Of a stretch of 64,000 bases of DNA, positions 1 through 11,890 are shown piece by piece. A program made the translations under genes and the position numbers. The notes beneath the pieces are model-generated. The model was not told the DNA's origin. It saw only the letters and a list, made by a program, of their open reading frames with translations, and made no database searches. The stretch's first letter is position 1, and every line of letters starts with the position of its first letter. This DNA is from Mycobacterium cookii (GTDB lineage Bacteria > Actinomycetota > Actinomycetes > Mycobacteriales > Mycobacteriaceae). Where the stretch lies: positions 1,550,001 through 1,614,000 of the forward strand of contig NZ_AP022569.1 in NCBI RefSeq assembly GCF_010727945.1. Direction: 5' to 3'.

Positions 1-2
1 TG

Positions 3-179
3 CGTACGGTCGTGCACTGCCTGCCGCCCAAGGATTGGACCGAACCCGGATTCATGGGTCTCGGCATGATCTACACGGCGATGCCGGTGACCAATGCGGT
101 ACCCGCGGTCGTCGCGGCCAGGCCGGGAATCGTCACGCTTGCCGACTTACCGCCGATCACCGGCCGCGCCGCGGGGTAG
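3..179 (+). CDS. C-terminal end of a dihydrodipicolinate-reductase-like oxidoreductase (partial)
   Basis: The frame beginning at base 3 is open from the window edge to a TAG at 177-179, giving 58 residues. It contains MGLGMIYTAMPVTNAVPAV and then a VTLADLPPITGRAA end. This matches, from memory, the closing segment of the mycobacterial NAD(P)-dependent family annotated as dihydrodipicolinate reductase N-terminal-domain or amine-dehydrogenase-like proteins, where a T-A-M-x-x-x-N-A-x-P-A-V stretch precedes a LPxITGR tail. The nucleotide-binding part lies outside the window, so substrate and reaction cannot be judged. A gap of 163 bases separates it from mmpS, so it is probably a separate transcription unit. 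Confidence 0.65.
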   Translation, partial: RTVVHCLPPKDWTEPGFMGLGMIYTAMPVTNAVPAVVAARPGIVTLADLPPITGRAAG

Positions 180-342
180 CGGTGCGGGCCTCGTCGCGTC
201 AAGGGGCCGCACAGAACGCGAGCGTGCCCTATCGTCTAGCATAGTTAGCCGAGCGAAGGGCCTCGGTGCGTCGACCTCGATGACCTGCAGAGGTGAGCTC
301 TTTCGGCAACGCTGCCCGGGCGGGGAAGCAGGAGGAGACCGA

Positions 343-786
343 GTGAGAGCAATGTCGATAGGCGGCCTGCTCAAGCGCTGGTGGATTCCGTTATTGCTCA
401 TCGTCGTGCTGTCCGTCTCCGGTCTCGCCGTGACACGCCTGCACAAGGTGTTCGGCTCCCAAGACCTCAACGCCAACGCAGGAGCCGGGATCAAGATCGT
501 GCAGTTCAACCCCAAGGTCGTGAAGTACGAGATCTTCGGCGCCCCCGGCAGCACCGCCAACATCAACTACTGGGACGCCGACGCCAACACCCATCAGCTC
601 AACAATGTGCCGCTGCCGTGGTCGTTCACGCTGTCCACCACGCTGCCCACGGTGAGCGCGAACATCATGGCGCAGACCGACGGCGGCCACATCGGTTGTC
701 GCATCACCGTCGACGGGGAGTTGCGCGAGCACCAGAGTTCCGACGGCCACAACGCCCAGACCTACTGCCTGGTGAAGTCCGCATGA
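343..786 (+). CDS. mmpS: MmpS-family membrane accessory protein
   Basis: This is a 147-residue MmpS-type protein: a short basic N-terminus, one transmembrane helix at about residues 15-31 and an exported beta-rich domain ending in a conserved Cys-containing segment (GCRITVDGE, later QTYCLV). MmpS proteins are periplasmic partners of MmpL lipid exporters. The GTG at 343 is chosen because AGGAGG at 330-335 sits seven bases upstream; an in-frame ATG at 352 is possible but is spaced too far. The stop overlaps the mmpL start as ATGA, so the two are translationally coupled. The location next to a polyketide synthase suggests the pair exports that product, which is inference from position only. Confidence 0.9.
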   Translation: MRAMSIGGLLKRWWIPLLLIVVLSVSGLAVTRLHKVFGSQDLNANAGAGIKIVQFNPKVVKYEIFGAPGSTANINYWDADANTHQLNNVPLPWSFTLSTTLPTVSANIMAQTDGGHIGCRITVDGELREHQSSDGHNAQTYCLVKSA

Positions 787-3674
787 GCAACCACGAAGCC
801 GCGACTACCGAAACCAAGAAACCGCACCGCCCCTATCTCCCGCACGCCATCCGCCTCTTCGCCATCCCGATCATCCTGGGCTGGGTGATCGTGACCGTCA
901 TCGTCAACGTCGCGGTCCCCAAACTCGAAGTCGTCGGCGAAGCCCACTCGGCACCGATGGCTCCCCTGGACGCACCGTCGATGAAGGCGATGATGCGGAT
1001 GGGGCACAACTTCCACGAGTTCGACTCCAACAGCACGGTGATGGTCGTCGTCGAAGGCCAACAGCCACTTGGTGAGTCGGCCCACCGCTACTACGACGAC
1101 ATCGTCCGCAAACTGCGCCAGGACACCAAGCACGTCCAGCACATCCAGGATTTCTGGGGCGACAGGTTCACTGCGGCCGGCGCCCAGAGCGCCGACGCCA
1201 AGGGCTCCTACGTGCAGGTCAACATCGCCGGCAACCAGGGCACCACCCAGGCCAACAACTCGGTGGAGGCGGTCCGCAAGGTTGTCGACGAGGAACCCGC
1301 ACCACCCGGGGTGAAGGCGTATGTCACCGGTCCCGCGGCGCTCTCCGATGACATGCACGTCATCGGCAACGACAGCCTGGCCAAGATCACACTTTTCACC
1401 CTGGGCGCGATCGCGATCATGCTGCTACTGGTCTACCGCTCGATCGTCACCACGCTGATCCAGCTGTTCATGACGTTCGTCGCGCTGGCGTGTGCCCGCG
1501 GCGTCGTGGCGGTGCTGGCCTACAACAACGCGTTCGGTCTGACCACGTTCGCGGCCAACATCCTGACGATGCTGGCGATCGCCGCCGGGACGGACTACGG
1601 GATCTTCCTCGTCGGCCGCTACCAGGAGGCGCGCCGCGAAGGCGAAGACCGGGAATCCGCGTATTACACGACATTCAAGGGTGTCGCGCCCGTCGTGCTG
1701 GGTTCCGGCCTGACGATCGCCGGCGCGACGTACTGCCTGAGCTTCTGCCGGTTGCCGTGGTTCTCCACGATGGGCGCCCCGGTGGCCATCGGCATGCTGG
1801 TTGTCGTCGCGGCCGGACTGACGCTGGGCCCGGCGGTGGTGTTCATCGGCAGCCGGTTCGGCCTCTTCGAAAGGAAGAGCCAGGCCCGCGGCAAACTCTG
1901 GCGGCGCGTCGGCACCGCGGTAGTGCGCTGGCCCGCACCGGTTTTCGCGGTGAGCCTGGCAGCTGTCCTGGTCGGCATGGTCGCATTGCCGGGATTCAAG
2001 ACCAGCTACAACGACCGCCACTACCTACCCGAGTCGGCGCCGTCCAACCTCGGTTACGCCGCGGCCGATCGGCACTTCTCCGAAGCCCGGATGAACCCGG
2101 ACCTGCTGATGATCGAGTCCGACCATGACATGCGCAACACCTCCGACATGCTGGTGCTGGACAAGGTCGCCAAGAACGAGATCCGCACCGTCGGCATCGC
2201 GATGATCCAAGACATCACCCGACCGCTGGGAATTCCCATCCAGCACAGCTCGATTCCGTTCCAGAACAGCATCCAGAGCCAGACGACCATGCAGAACATG
2301 GACTTCCTCAAAGACAGAATGAAAGACATTCTGAAGATGGCCGACGAGATGCAGATCATGATCGACGTGACGACGCGGCAGGCGAAGGTCACCCACGATC
2401 TGGCGAGCGCCGCGATGGACAGCGCGAAGACCACGCAGGAGACGTCGGAGATCACCGACACGCTGCGCGACCACATCGCCGACTTCGAGGACTTCTACCG
2501 GCCGATCCGCAGCTATTTCTACTGGGAGAAGCACTGCTACGACATTCCGGTCTGTATCTCGTTCCGGTCGTTGTTCGACTCCATCGACGGTTTCGACCAA
2601 CTCGCGGAGAAGTTCCACGACCTCTCCGGCGATATCACCCGTACCGCGCAGGCTTCACACGAGCTGGAGCAGCTGATCCCGATCATGCTCGAGACGCTGA
2701 AGACGACACATGGCCTGACGCTGACCATGTACCAGACGTTCAAGGCGATGATCGACCAGATGGAGGCGATGAGTAACACCGCCATCGTGATGGGACAGAG
2801 CTTCGACAAGTCGCAGAACGACGACTTCTTCTACCTGCCGCCCGAGGCGTTCTCGAACCCGGAGTTCATCCGCGGCGTGAAGATGTTCTTCTCCCCCGAC
2901 GGAAAGTCGGTGCGGTTCTTCATCACTCACCAGGGCGACCCGATGACGCCGGAGGGCATCGACCGGGTGGGCGCGGAGCGCACCGCGGCCCAGGAAGCGC
3001 TCAAGCAGTCCTCGCTGTCCGACGCCAAGGTGTATCTCGGCGGGACCGCGGCGACCTTCCGGGACATGGCCGACGGCGAGAAGTACGACCTGATGATCGC
3101 CGTGGTGTCGGCGCTGACGCTGATCTTCATGATCATGCTGCTGCTGACCCGCAGCGTGGTGGCCGCGTTGGTGATCGTCGGGACCGCGAGCTCTTCGATC
3201 GCCGCGTCGTTCGGGCTGTCGGTGCTGATCTGGCAGGACCTGTTCGGCATGCACATCCACTGGATCGTGATGGCGCTGTCGGTGATCATCCTGTTGGCCG
3301 TCGGATCCGACTACAACCTGCTGCTGGTCTCACGCTTCAAGGAAGAGATCCACGCCGGACTCAAGACCGGATACATCCGGTCGATGGCCGGCACCGGCGC
3401 GGTGGTGACGTCGGCCGGTCTGGTGTTCGCGTTCACCATGGCCGCCATGCTGGGTAGCGACCTGACGGTGTTGGGCCAGTTCGGCTCGACGGTCTGCATC
3501 GGTCTGCTGCTCGACACCCTGGTGGTGCGAACGCTGTTCATGCCGTCGCTGGCCACGATGCTCGGCCGGTGGTTCTGGTGGCCGCAGGTCGTGCATCCTC
3601 GCGGCGACCACGCCGTCCGCAAGCCGGTTGCCCAGGACGAGAACACCGCCCCGCTGCCGGTGCCGGTGCGTTAG
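783..3674 (+). CDS. mmpL: MmpL4/MmpL5-like RND lipid transporter
   Basis: A 963-residue RND-superfamily exporter of the mycobacterial MmpL family, close in sequence to MmpL4/MmpL5 as remembered. It has a first helix near residues 26-46, a large exported loop, a helix bundle, a second exported domain with a long helical hairpin (about 500-680) and a second bundle. The Asp-Tyr pairs thought to relay protons in MmpL proteins are present as GTDYGIF near residue 270 and GSDYNLL near 843. Segments such as RSYFYWEKHCYDIP are typical of the MmpL4/5 group, whose members export siderophores or glycopeptidolipids. The start at 783 is fixed by the ATGA overlap with mmpS. It ends 13 bases from the convergent polyketide synthase gene. 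The cargo is inferred, not shown. Confidence 0.93.
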   Translation: MSNHEAATTETKKPHRPYLPHAIRLFAIPIILGWVIVTVIVNVAVPKLEVVGEAHSAPMAPLDAPSMKAMMRMGHNFHEFDSNSTVMVVVEGQQPLGESAHRYYDDIVRKLRQDTKHVQHIQDFWGDRFTAAGAQSADAKGSYVQVNIAGNQGTTQANNSVEAVRKVVDEEPAPPGVKAYVTGPAALSDDMHVIGNDSLAKITLFTLGAIAIMLLLVYRSIVTTLIQLFMTFVALACARGVVAVLAYNNAFGLTTFAANILTMLAIAAGTDYGIFLVGRYQEARREGEDRESAYYTTFKGVAPVVLGSGLTIAGATYCLSFCRLPWFSTMGAPVAIGMLVVVAAGLTLGPAVVFIGSRFGLFERKSQARGKLWRRVGTAVVRWPAPVFAVSLAAVLVGMVALPGFKTSYNDRHYLPESAPSNLGYAAADRHFSEARMNPDLLMIESDHDMRNTSDMLVLDKVAKNEIRTVGIAMIQDITRPLGIPIQHSSIPFQNSIQSQTTMQNMDFLKDRMKDILKMADEMQIMIDVTTRQAKVTHDLASAAMDSAKTTQETSEITDTLRDHIADFEDFYRPIRSYFYWEKHCYDIPVCISFRSLFDSIDGFDQLAEKFHDLSGDITRTAQASHELEQLIPIMLETLKTTHGLTLTMYQTFKAMIDQMEAMSNTAIVMGQSFDKSQNDDFFYLPPEAFSNPEFIRGVKMFFSPDGKSVRFFITHQGDPMTPEGIDRVGAERTAAQEALKQSSLSDAKVYLGGTAATFRDMADGEKYDLMIAVVSALTLIFMIMLLLTRSVVAALVIVGTASSSIAASFGLSVLIWQDLFGMHIHWIVMALSVIILLAVGSDYNLLLVSRFKEEIHAGLKTGYIRSMAGTGAVVTSAGLVFAFTMAAMLGSDLTVLGQFGSTVCIGLLLDTLVVRTLFMPSLATMLGRWFWWPQVVHPRGDHAVRKPVAQDENTAPLPVPVR

Positions 3675-3687
3675 CTCTCAGCCGCGT

Positions 3688-6600
3688 TCACGACGCCGCG
3701 GCCTCGTCCTGCTCGGACGAGAGATCGAGGCTCTCCGCGATCTGCCGTCCCACGTAGACGGCGACCGCGGTCGGGGTGGGGTGGTCGAAGATCAGGGTGG
3801 GTGACAAGGTCAGCCCCGTGGCGGTCTTGACGCGGTTGCGCAGCTCGACGGCGGTCAGCGAGTCGAATCCCAGTTCTTGGAACGCGGTGCCGGGGTCGAT
3901 TTCGTCGGGGGCGGCGTGGCCCATCACCGCCGCGGCGTGCAAACACACCATCTCCACCAGCAGGCCGTGCCGATCCTCGGCGTCCAGCGCATGTAGACGC
4001 TGTTCCAGCACCGACTTCGACTGGATGGCAGCGCCGGCGACGTCTTCGGCCGACCGGCGCCGCGGGCGGCGGGCCAGGCTGCTGAACAATGCCGGCAGGT
4101 CGCCCTGGCGGGCCCGGGCGTCCAGCGCGGCGCGGTCCAGTCGGGCGGTGACCACGACGGGGTGATCGACCGCCAACGCGGCGTCGAACAACTCCAGCGC
4201 CTGCGCCGGGCTCATCGCCGCCATGCCGTCACGGTTGAGCCGGGCCAGGTCGCGGCCACTCAAATGAGCGGTCAGAGCGCTGGACTGCTCCCAAAGTCCC
4301 CACGCCAGCGAGACCCCGGGCAACCGCGTTGCCCGCCGATGAGCGGCCAGCGCGTCCAGAAACGCGTTGGCCGCGGAGTAGTTGCCCTGACCGGCCGAGC
4401 CGACGGTGCCCGCGATCGAGGAGCACAGCACGAACATCGACAACCCCAGATCGCGGGTCAGCTCATGCAGGTTCCACGCGGCGTCCACCTTGGCCCGCAA
4501 CACCGTATCCACCCGGTCCGGTGTCAACGAGGTGATCACCGCGTCGTCGATCACGCCGGCGGCGTGGATCACGCCACGCAACGGTGGCCATCGCCGCCCC
4601 AACTGCGCCAGCAACTCGGTGAGCGCGTGTCGATCGGCGACATCGCAGGCCAGCACCTGCACCTGAGCGCCGGCCCGCGCCAGATCGAGGGTCAGCTCGG
4701 CGGTCGAGTCGGCGCGCCCGCCCCGCCGGCTGGCCACCACCACATGACGCACTCCGTAGGCTTTGACCAGATGCCGGGCCAGCTCGCCCCCGGCCATTCC
4801 GGTGCCGCCGGTGATCAGGACCGTGCCACCGGCAAGCTCGTGACCCAGCGTCGTGGGCATGGTCAAGACGACCTTGCCGATGTGGCGAGCCTGGCTGATG
4901 AATCGGTAGGCCTCTACGACGCAACGGACATCGCGGGTGCTCACCGGAAGCGGCTGCAGCACCCGGCTGTCGAACAGCTCCGTCAGCTCGTCCAGCATCT
5001 CGTGCATGCGCGCCGGGCCGGCCTCGGACAGGTCGAATGCCCGGTACGCGACACCGGGATACTCGGCCGCGATCGCCTGCGCGTCGCGGATGTCGGTCTT
5101 GCCCATCTCGATGAAGCGCCCGCCGCGGACCAGCAACCGCAGCGAGGCGTCCACGAAGTCACCGGCCAGCGAGTCGAGCACGACATCGACGCCGCGGCCC
5201 CCGGTGACCGCCAGGAACTTCGCTTCGAAATCCAGCGTCCGCGAGTCACCGATATGGTCGTCGTCGAATCCCATGGCGCGCAACGTGTCCCATTTACCAC
5301 GGCTGGCGGTGACGAAGATTTCGACCCCCCAGTAGCGAGCGAGCTGCACTGCCGCCATGCCGACGCCGCCGGTGCCGGCGTGTATCAGCACCGACTCCCC
5401 CGCCTTGACCTCCGCCAGATCCGCCAGCGCGTACAGCGCCGTCAGAAACGCCACCGGCACGCCCGCGGCCTGGGCGAGTGACCACCCCTGCGGCACCTTG
5501 GCCAGCAGTTGCCGGTCCACCACCGCCAACGGACCGGTTCCGTCGATCAACCCCATGACCGTGTCGCCGACGGCCAGACCAGCGACCCCGGCACCGGTCT
5601 CGACCACCACCCCGGCACCCTCTGCACCCAGCACCGGGGCTGCGCCGGGGTACATACCCAACGCCGCCACCACGTCCCGGAAATTGACCCCGGCGGCCGC
5701 AACCGCGACCCGCACCTGCCCTGCCTCCAGCGGCGCTTGCGCTTCCGGGCAGGGCTGCAGCGTGAGATCCTCCAGCGTCCCGCCGCCACCGGTCGACAAC
5801 CGCCACGCCGGCTCGTCCGCCGGTATCGCCAGCAGTGGCGGGGTCGGGGCCAGTCGCGCGGCGTGCACACCTCCGGCGCGCACCAGCAGTTGGGATTCGC
5901 CGAGGCCGGCGAGCTGCGCCGCGTCGACCTCCGCGTCCGCGTCGATCAGCACGATCCGGCCCGGATTTTCGGCCTGAGCCGTCCGCACCAGGCCCCAGAC
6001 CGCGGCGGCTGCCAGATCGGTGACGTCCTCGCCGGGCAACGCCATCGCACCGCGGGTCAACACCACCAAGGTGCCCGCGTGATCGCCGGTCAGCCAGCGC
6101 TGCAGCACCTGCACCGCAGCGTGGGTCGCGGTGTGGACGGAGCCCACCACGTCGTCGCCCGCAAATTCGTAGTGCCACACGACAACCCGCTCACCGCGGC
6201 TGTCGCCGGCGCAGAATTCCTCCCAGGACACCGCCGCGGGCTCTGCCCCATCGGCTTGGTCGGGCTTGGGCGGGAGCGGCGGCCACACGACTTCCAGCGG
6301 TTCACAGTCGCTGCGGGCGGCGGCCGTCGTCACCGCGGCCTGTAGCTGCTCAGCGGTCATCGGGCGGGTCACCAACGAGCGCACCGTCAACACCGGCAGC
6401 CCGGCGCCGTCGACCATCTCCACCGACATCGAATCCGAACCGAGCGCGGTGAAGCGGGCCCTGATCCGGCTAGTCCCGCCGGCGTGCAGCGACACCCCTC
6501 GCCAGCAGAACGGCAGCATCGTCTTGTTCGTGTCCACGGCGAGCCCCGCGGCGTGCAACACGGCGTCCAACAGGGCCGGGTGAATGCCGATCCCCTCGAC

Positions 6601-9600
6601 CTGAAGACCAGCGTCGGCAGGGATGGCCGCCTCGGCGAAGAGCTCCGCGCCGCGCCGCCATACCGCCGCCAAGCCTTGGAACGCCGGGCCGTAGTCGTAG
6701 CCGCGCGCGGCCAGCCGCGCGTATCCGTCCGAAATGTCGACACTTTCCGCACCGACCGGCGGCCACGCCGACAAATCCGCGGTGGCCTCGGCGGCGACGG
6801 CCCCGAGCGTGCCCTCAGCGTGTTGCAGCCATTCGGCGTCGGCCTGATCGAGCCGGGAGTACACGGACACCGCGCGGCTACCGGAGTCACCGGCGGGCCC
6901 CACCACGACCTGAACCTGCACGCCGGCGCCCGGCTGTACCACCAGCGGGCTGGCCAACACCAGCTCGTCGATGATCGCGCACCCGACCTCGTCGGCGGCC
7001 CGGATCACCAGCTCCACGAAACCGGCACCGGGAAACAGCACCACCCCGCCGACCTGGTGATCGGCCAGCCACGGCTGAGCGGCCAGCGACAACCGGCCGG
7101 TCAACACGACCCCGCCGGAATCGGGTCGTTCGAGCGCCGCGCCCAGCAGCGGGTGCCCGGTCGCCGCCACGCCCAGTCGGGTCGCGTCGGCCGGCCCGGA
7201 CGAGTTCCGGGTCGACCAGAACCGCCGCCCCTGGAACGCATAGGTGGGTAAGTCCACCCGCTGTGCGCCCGAGCCGGCGAAAATCGCCGGCCAGTCGACC
7301 CGCAACCCGGTGGCGAACACTCGCCCGGCGGCAGCCATCAGCGAGGCCGGCTCCGGGCGGCCTTTGGGCAACACCGAGACGACCACGGCCTCGGTGGGCG
7401 ACAGTGATTGTTCGATGGCGGCGGTCAAACCGCTGCCCGGGCCGACCTCGATGAAATGGGTGGCGCCGCAGGTCTGCAGATGGCGCGCACTGTCGGCGAA
7501 GCGCACCGGCCGGCGGACATGGTTCACCCAGTACTGCGCCGATCCGAAACCGGAGCCGGACCCGGCCAGCTCGGCCGTCACATTCGACACCACCCCGATC
7601 TGCGGATCCCGCACCTCGATCCGGGCCGCGATCCGCTCGAACTCCTTGAGCATCGGCTCCATCAGCGGCGAATGAAACGCGTGCGAGACCGCCAGCGGCC
7701 GGACCGGCCTGCCCTGCTTGGCCAGCCGCTGCGCGATCGAGGTCACCGCGGTCTGCGTTCCGGAGATCACCACCGATTCGGGTGCATTGATCGCCGCGAT
7801 CGCCACCCCTTCGCGCAGCAGCGGCGCCACAACGTGTTCGCCGGCGGCGACCGAGACCATGGCGCCGCCCGCGCGCAGGCCCTGCATCAACCGTCCCCGC
7901 GCAGCGACCAACATGGCCGCGTCGGCCAGCGTCAGCACCCCTGACACGTACGCCGCCGACAACTCGCCCACCGAATGACCCATGACGAAGTCGGGGGCCA
8001 GACCCCAACTCCGCAACAGGGTGAACAACGCCGTCTCGATCGCGAACAGCGCCGGCTGGGCGAACTCGGTGCTGTCGAGCAGAGCCTGATCGTCGCCCCA
8101 GACTACCCGGCGCAGCGGCAGCCGCAGATGCCGATCCAATTCATCGGCCACCGCATCGAAAGCCTGCGCGAATACCGGCAACTGGGCGTATAACTCGCGG
8201 CCCATCCCGAGCGACTGCGAACCCTGCCCGGGGAAGACCATCACCGTCTTGACGACCGGCGCCGCCCGTCCCGTCACCACGCCCGCACCGGGCTCGCCCT
8301 GAGCGATCCCGGCCAGCCCCGCCGTCAACTCCGCGCGATCGGCGCCCACCACGACTGCTCGGTGCTCGAACACCGACCGTTGCGACAACGACCAGCCCAC
8401 ATCGACCGGGTCCAGCTCTGGGGCGGCTTCCACACGGGCCAGCAATCGGCCCGCCTGCGCGGTCAATGCCTCAGCCGATCGCGCCGAGATCACCCACGGC
8501 AGCGCCGGCAACCCAATCGATTTGGCGTTGTCGCCGGCACTTTCGATGGTCTCGGCGGGAGCCTGCTCCAGGATCACGTGGGCGTTGGTGCCGCTGATCC
8601 CGAACGAGGACACGCCCGCCCGGCGTGGACGTTCGTCGGCCGGCCAGTCGCGGGCCTCGGTCAACAGCGATACCGCCCCACTGGACCAATCCACGTACGG
8701 GGAAGGGACGTCGACGTGCAGCGACGCCGGCATCACCCCGTGCTGCATCGCCTGCACCATCTTGATCACGCCGGCTGCCCCGGCCGCGGCCTGTGTGTGA
8801 CCCATGTTCGATTTGATCGAGCCCAGCCATAGCGGCTTGCCTGGCGGACGCTCTCGCCCGTAGGTGGCCAACAGCGCTTGCGCCTCGATGGGATCACCCA
8901 GTGTGGTGCCGGTTCCGTGCGCCTCGACCACGTCGACATCGGCGGCGGTCAACCCCGCGTTGGCCAGCGCCGCCCGGACCACCCGCTGCTGAGACGGGCC
9001 GTTCGGTGCGGTCAGGCCGTTGGAGGCGCCGTCCTGATTGACCGCGCTACCTCGCACCACCGCCAACACCGAATGACCGCGCCGTCGCGCATCCGACAGC
9101 CGCTCGAGCACCACAACCCCGACGCCCTCGCCCCAGCCTGTCCCATCCGCCGCGCCCGCGAACGACTTGCAGCGCCCGTCAGCGGCCAATCCCCGCTGCC
9201 TGCTGAACCCGATGAAGACCGCCGGCGAGGAGATCACCGTCGCCCCACCGGCCAGCGCCAAGTCGCACTCGCCGGAGCGCAGCGACTGCACCGCCCAATG
9301 CATGGCCACCAGCGACGACGAACATGCGGTGTCCACCGACACGGCCGGTCCCTCCAGGCCCAGCACGTAGGACACCCGCCCCGAGGCCACGCTCGACGCG
9401 GTGCCGGTCAGCCGATAGCCCTCCAGTGCGTCCTTGGCCGCGCATCCATAGCTTTGCCCGAAGATGCCGGAGAACACCCCGGTCGCTGACCCCCGCAACG
9501 ACATCGGGTCGATCCCGGCGTGTTCGAGTGCCTCCCAGGAGCACTCCAGCAACAATCGCTGCTCGGGATCCATATCCAGGGCCTCGCCCGAAGCGATCCC

Positions 9601-11718
9601 GAAAAAGCCGGCGTCGAATCCGGCCACGTCCGCCATGAACCCGCCCCGCCGGGTGTAGGTCTTGCCCACCACGTCTGGATCGGGATCGAACAATCCCTCG
9701 ACGTCCCAACCCCGATCGGTCGGGAAATCCGACACCACATCGCGACCGCTGCGCACGACCTCCCACAGCGCGCGTGCGGAATCCACCCCACCCGGGAAGC
9801 GGCAGCCCATCCCCACCACGACGATCGGCTCCTCGGCTTTCGCCGGCGACGGCAGCGTCACCTGCGTGGGCGCACCGGAGATCTCGGCATCCAGATACTG
9901 CGCCAGCCCGCTCACCGAGCCGTAATCCCAACCCAGGGTGTCCGGCAACCGCAGACCGGTGGCTGCCGCCAGCCGGTTACGAAGGGCGACCGTCATCTGC
10001 GAGTCGAACCCGAGCTCGGCGAAGGTGAGATCCGGGTCCACCGACCCAGGACCCGGCCGACCCAGGATTTTCGCGGTCTCGGTTCGGACGGCCTCGGCCA
10101 CCAGCCGGCGACGTTCGTCCTGCAGAACGGCCAACCGCTCGTTGAGCGTCACGCCACCGGAGAAGTTCGACGACGGCGCGTCATCCGGCGCCGCCCGTGG
10201 GTCCGGCAGCGGCTCGGTGACCGGCAGGTCCCATATCGGTGTGGTCGGGTCCGCCGCGCGAAGCACGGTTCGCCGCAACTTCCCGGTCGTCGTGCGCGGG
10301 AGCTGTTCCACTGAGGCAAACCTGTGCGGCACTTTGAAAGCGGACAGCCGAGTGAGCAGTCGACGGTGGATCTCGCGGATCGCTGACGGATCGACGGCCT
10401 CGCCCTGCGCCGGTACGAGAAAAGCCTGCAGCTCCCAGGCTCCGGTAGCCTCCCGGACCGAGACCACCGCGGCTTCGGCCACCTGGTCGTCCTCGACGAT
10501 GAGCTCCTCGACCTCGGCGGGATTGAAGTTGAGGCCCCCGACAACTTCCATATCGTCCGCGCGACACGAGTAGGTGACCCATCCGTCGGCGTCGACACGC
10601 ACGCGATCCCGGGTGTTGAGCCAGCCCCCGTCCGCCAGGAGATCGACCGACCGGTTCCAGTAGCCCGCCGCGACGGACGGCCCACGGACCCAGAGGTCGC
10701 CCTCAGCTCCCGGCTCGGTGGCGGAGCCATCGGGCGCCACCACCCGGATCTCGTAGGGTTCGAGAACCTTGCCGAGAGTGCCCGGCCGCCATTCGTCGAC
10801 GCGGTTGGACACGAATGTCTGGCCGACCTCGGTCGAGCCGATGCCGTCGAGGATGGGGATACCGCCGAAGTACTCGCGGAGTCGCTCGGCGAGCCCGACA
10901 CCGAGCGCCTCGCCCGCCGACACCACGCAGCGCAGCGAACCGAACGAATCGGGTGAGCAGGTCTGCACGACTCTGGCGAAAAAGGTCGGAACGCCGTAGA
11001 GCACCGACGGGGCGAATCGCGCGCTGAGCTCGGCCGCCAGGTCCGCGCTGACCGGCAGAGCAGTGATGACCGACGACCCGCCGGTGGCCAGTGGAAACCA
11101 GACCGAATTGCCCAGTCCATACGCGAAATGCATGCGCGCGCTGCTCAGCCCGGTGTCGCAGGGCGTCAGCTTCAAGGCTTTGTCACACATCGCGTCGACG
11201 AACGTCCACGCATCGCTGTGCCGATGAAGCGCAGCTTTGGGCGGGCCCGTGGTGCCGGATGTGTAGGTGGCGTACGCAAGCGCGTCGCCACTCACCGGCT
11301 CGTAGTCTCCCGGTTCGACGCTGCTCGCCTCGGCGAAGAGATCGCCGGCTTCCACAACGCGGGATCGCTGAAAGCGGCTGCGTAGCGCCCCCGATGTGAC
11401 AACGAGCGCCGGCTCGGCGTCACGCTCCTGAAACTGGTGGTCCTCCAGATGCAAGTCGGGATTCGACAGGACCGCCAGAATCCCCCGAGCCAGGCAGGCG
11501 AGCAACAACTCGACGAGTTCGGGCGAATCCGGCAGGCACAGCAGCACGCGGTCTGCTGCGGAAATTCCCCGGTTCCGCAGTACTTCTGCGAGGCGGGCGG
11601 CGGCGTCGTGGACCTGTCCGTGCGTCACCACGTGCGGTGCATAGTAGGCGGGCTTGTCGGACCACCCTGCGGCCGACGCCCGTTCAGCCAGCAGCGCTGC
11701 GAGGTTCTCGCTTCGCAT
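3688..11718 (-). CDS. FadD22-Pks15/1-type fusion: 4-hydroxybenzoate-loading polyketide synthase
   Basis: This 2676-residue protein combines functions carried by two or three proteins in M. tuberculosis. Residues 1-490 form an adenylation domain of benzoate-CoA-ligase type ([26 protein letters not shown]) that resembles FadD22 from its first residues. An acyl/aryl carrier domain follows, with phosphopantetheine Ser near 572 in GFDSQMTV. Then come KS (Cys near 799 in DTACSSS), AT (Ser near 1249 in GHSVGE; HAFH motif, malonyl type), DH (His near 1554 in [12 protein letters not shown]), ER (GTGGVGMAA near 2118), KR (TGGTGMAGG near 2304; Tyr near 2448) and a terminal ACP (Ser near 2620 in GFDSLTAV). 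All domains look intact and there is no thioesterase. The ATG at 11718 matches the remembered FadD22 start; GTG lies one codon upstream, with GGAGG ahead. Predicted role: self-loading of 4-hydroxybenzoate and iterative malonyl elongation to p-hydroxyphenylalkanoates. Confidence 0.88.
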   Translation of the reverse strand: MRSENLAALLAERASAAGWSDKPAYYAPHVVTHGQVHDAAARLAEVLRNRGISAADRVLLCLPDSPELVELLLACLARGILAVLSNPDLHLEDHQFQERDAEPALVVTSGALRSRFQRSRVVEAGDLFAEASSVEPGDYEPVSGDALAYATYTSGTTGPPKAALHRHSDAWTFVDAMCDKALKLTPCDTGLSSARMHFAYGLGNSVWFPLATGGSSVITALPVSADLAAELSARFAPSVLYGVPTFFARVVQTCSPDSFGSLRCVVSAGEALGVGLAERLREYFGGIPILDGIGSTEVGQTFVSNRVDEWRPGTLGKVLEPYEIRVVAPDGSATEPGAEGDLWVRGPSVAAGYWNRSVDLLADGGWLNTRDRVRVDADGWVTYSCRADDMEVVGGLNFNPAEVEELIVEDDQVAEAAVVSVREATGAWELQAFLVPAQGEAVDPSAIREIHRRLLTRLSAFKVPHRFASVEQLPRTTTGKLRRTVLRAADPTTPIWDLPVTEPLPDPRAAPDDAPSSNFSGGVTLNERLAVLQDERRRLVAEAVRTETAKILGRPGPGSVDPDLTFAELGFDSQMTVALRNRLAAATGLRLPDTLGWDYGSVSGLAQYLDAEISGAPTQVTLPSPAKAEEPIVVVGMGCRFPGGVDSARALWEVVRSGRDVVSDFPTDRGWDVEGLFDPDPDVVGKTYTRRGGFMADVAGFDAGFFGIASGEALDMDPEQRLLLECSWEALEHAGIDPMSLRGSATGVFSGIFGQSYGCAAKDALEGYRLTGTASSVASGRVSYVLGLEGPAVSVDTACSSSLVAMHWAVQSLRSGECDLALAGGATVISSPAVFIGFSRQRGLAADGRCKSFAGAADGTGWGEGVGVVVLERLSDARRRGHSVLAVVRGSAVNQDGASNGLTAPNGPSQQRVVRAALANAGLTAADVDVVEAHGTGTTLGDPIEAQALLATYGRERPPGKPLWLGSIKSNMGHTQAAAGAAGVIKMVQAMQHGVMPASLHVDVPSPYVDWSSGAVSLLTEARDWPADERPRRAGVSSFGISGTNAHVILEQAPAETIESAGDNAKSIGLPALPWVISARSAEALTAQAGRLLARVEAAPELDPVDVGWSLSQRSVFEHRAVVVGADRAELTAGLAGIAQGEPGAGVVTGRAAPVVKTVMVFPGQGSQSLGMGRELYAQLPVFAQAFDAVADELDRHLRLPLRRVVWGDDQALLDSTEFAQPALFAIETALFTLLRSWGLAPDFVMGHSVGELSAAYVSGVLTLADAAMLVAARGRLMQGLRAGGAMVSVAAGEHVVAPLLREGVAIAAINAPESVVISGTQTAVTSIAQRLAKQGRPVRPLAVSHAFHSPLMEPMLKEFERIAARIEVRDPQIGVVSNVTAELAGSGSGFGSAQYWVNHVRRPVRFADSARHLQTCGATHFIEVGPGSGLTAAIEQSLSPTEAVVVSVLPKGRPEPASLMAAAGRVFATGLRVDWPAIFAGSGAQRVDLPTYAFQGRRFWSTRNSSGPADATRLGVAATGHPLLGAALERPDSGGVVLTGRLSLAAQPWLADHQVGGVVLFPGAGFVELVIRAADEVGCAIIDELVLASPLVVQPGAGVQVQVVVGPAGDSGSRAVSVYSRLDQADAEWLQHAEGTLGAVAAEATADLSAWPPVGAESVDISDGYARLAARGYDYGPAFQGLAAVWRRGAELFAEAAIPADAGLQVEGIGIHPALLDAVLHAAGLAVDTNKTMLPFCWRGVSLHAGGTSRIRARFTALGSDSMSVEMVDGAGLPVLTVRSLVTRPMTAEQLQAAVTTAAARSDCEPLEVVWPPLPPKPDQADGAEPAAVSWEEFCAGDSRGERVVVWHYEFAGDDVVGSVHTATHAAVQVLQRWLTGDHAGTLVVLTRGAMALPGEDVTDLAAAAVWGLVRTAQAENPGRIVLIDADAEVDAAQLAGLGESQLLVRAGGVHAARLAPTPPLLAIPADEPAWRLSTGGGGTLEDLTLQPCPEAQAPLEAGQVRVAVAAAGVNFRDVVAALGMYPGAAPVLGAEGAGVVVETGAGVAGLAVGDTVMGLIDGTGPLAVVDRQLLAKVPQGWSLAQAAGVPVAFLTALYALADLAEVKAGESVLIHAGTGGVGMAAVQLARYWGVEIFVTASRGKWDTLRAMGFDDDHIGDSRTLDFEAKFLAVTGGRGVDVVLDSLAGDFVDASLRLLVRGGRFIEMGKTDIRDAQAIAAEYPGVAYRAFDLSEAGPARMHEMLDELTELFDSRVLQPLPVSTRDVRCVVEAYRFISQARHIGKVVLTMPTTLGHELAGGTVLITGGTGMAGGELARHLVKAYGVRHVVVASRRGGRADSTAELTLDLARAGAQVQVLACDVADRHALTELLAQLGRRWPPLRGVIHAAGVIDDAVITSLTPDRVDTVLRAKVDAAWNLHELTRDLGLSMFVLCSSIAGTVGSAGQGNYSAANAFLDALAAHRRATRLPGVSLAWGLWEQSSALTAHLSGRDLARLNRDGMAAMSPAQALELFDAALAVDHPVVVTARLDRAALDARARQGDLPALFSSLARRPRRRSAEDVAGAAIQSKSVLEQRLHALDAEDRHGLLVEMVCLHAAAVMGHAAPDEIDPGTAFQELGFDSLTAVELRNRVKTATGLTLSPTLIFDHPTPTAVAVYVGRQIAESLDLSSEQDEAAAS

Positions 11719-11890
11719 CACTGGACCGCCTCCCTAGTCCGCCCCCGAAAACGCTCCTCTGTCTCCCGCGCCATGCGCGATACCCCGTTGTCGGTGCTAA
11801 GGACTTCTTGGGATCCGCTCAGCAGATGCAAATCTATTTCCGATTCCTAGTAGCGATGTCGCGCGAATCCTGGCTACCACCGGGTTCATC

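Noticed and set aside
381..782. Upstream extension of the mmpL frame
   Set aside because: It overlaps mmpS in another frame and gives Arg-rich nonsense; the ATGA overlap at 783 fits the family N-terminus.
4162..5481. 439-codon plus-strand frame opposite the polyketide synthase
   Set aside because: It is the antisense of the KR/ER region, with Gln/Arg/His-rich sequence and no domain; the opposite frame has full enzymatic motifs.
3688..11718. Ansamycin- or rapamycin-type loading module with an amino- or cyclohexyl-acid starter
   Set aside because: The adenylation domain matches FadD22 in detail and a chorismate lyase is adjacent, so 4-hydroxybenzoate is the better starter.
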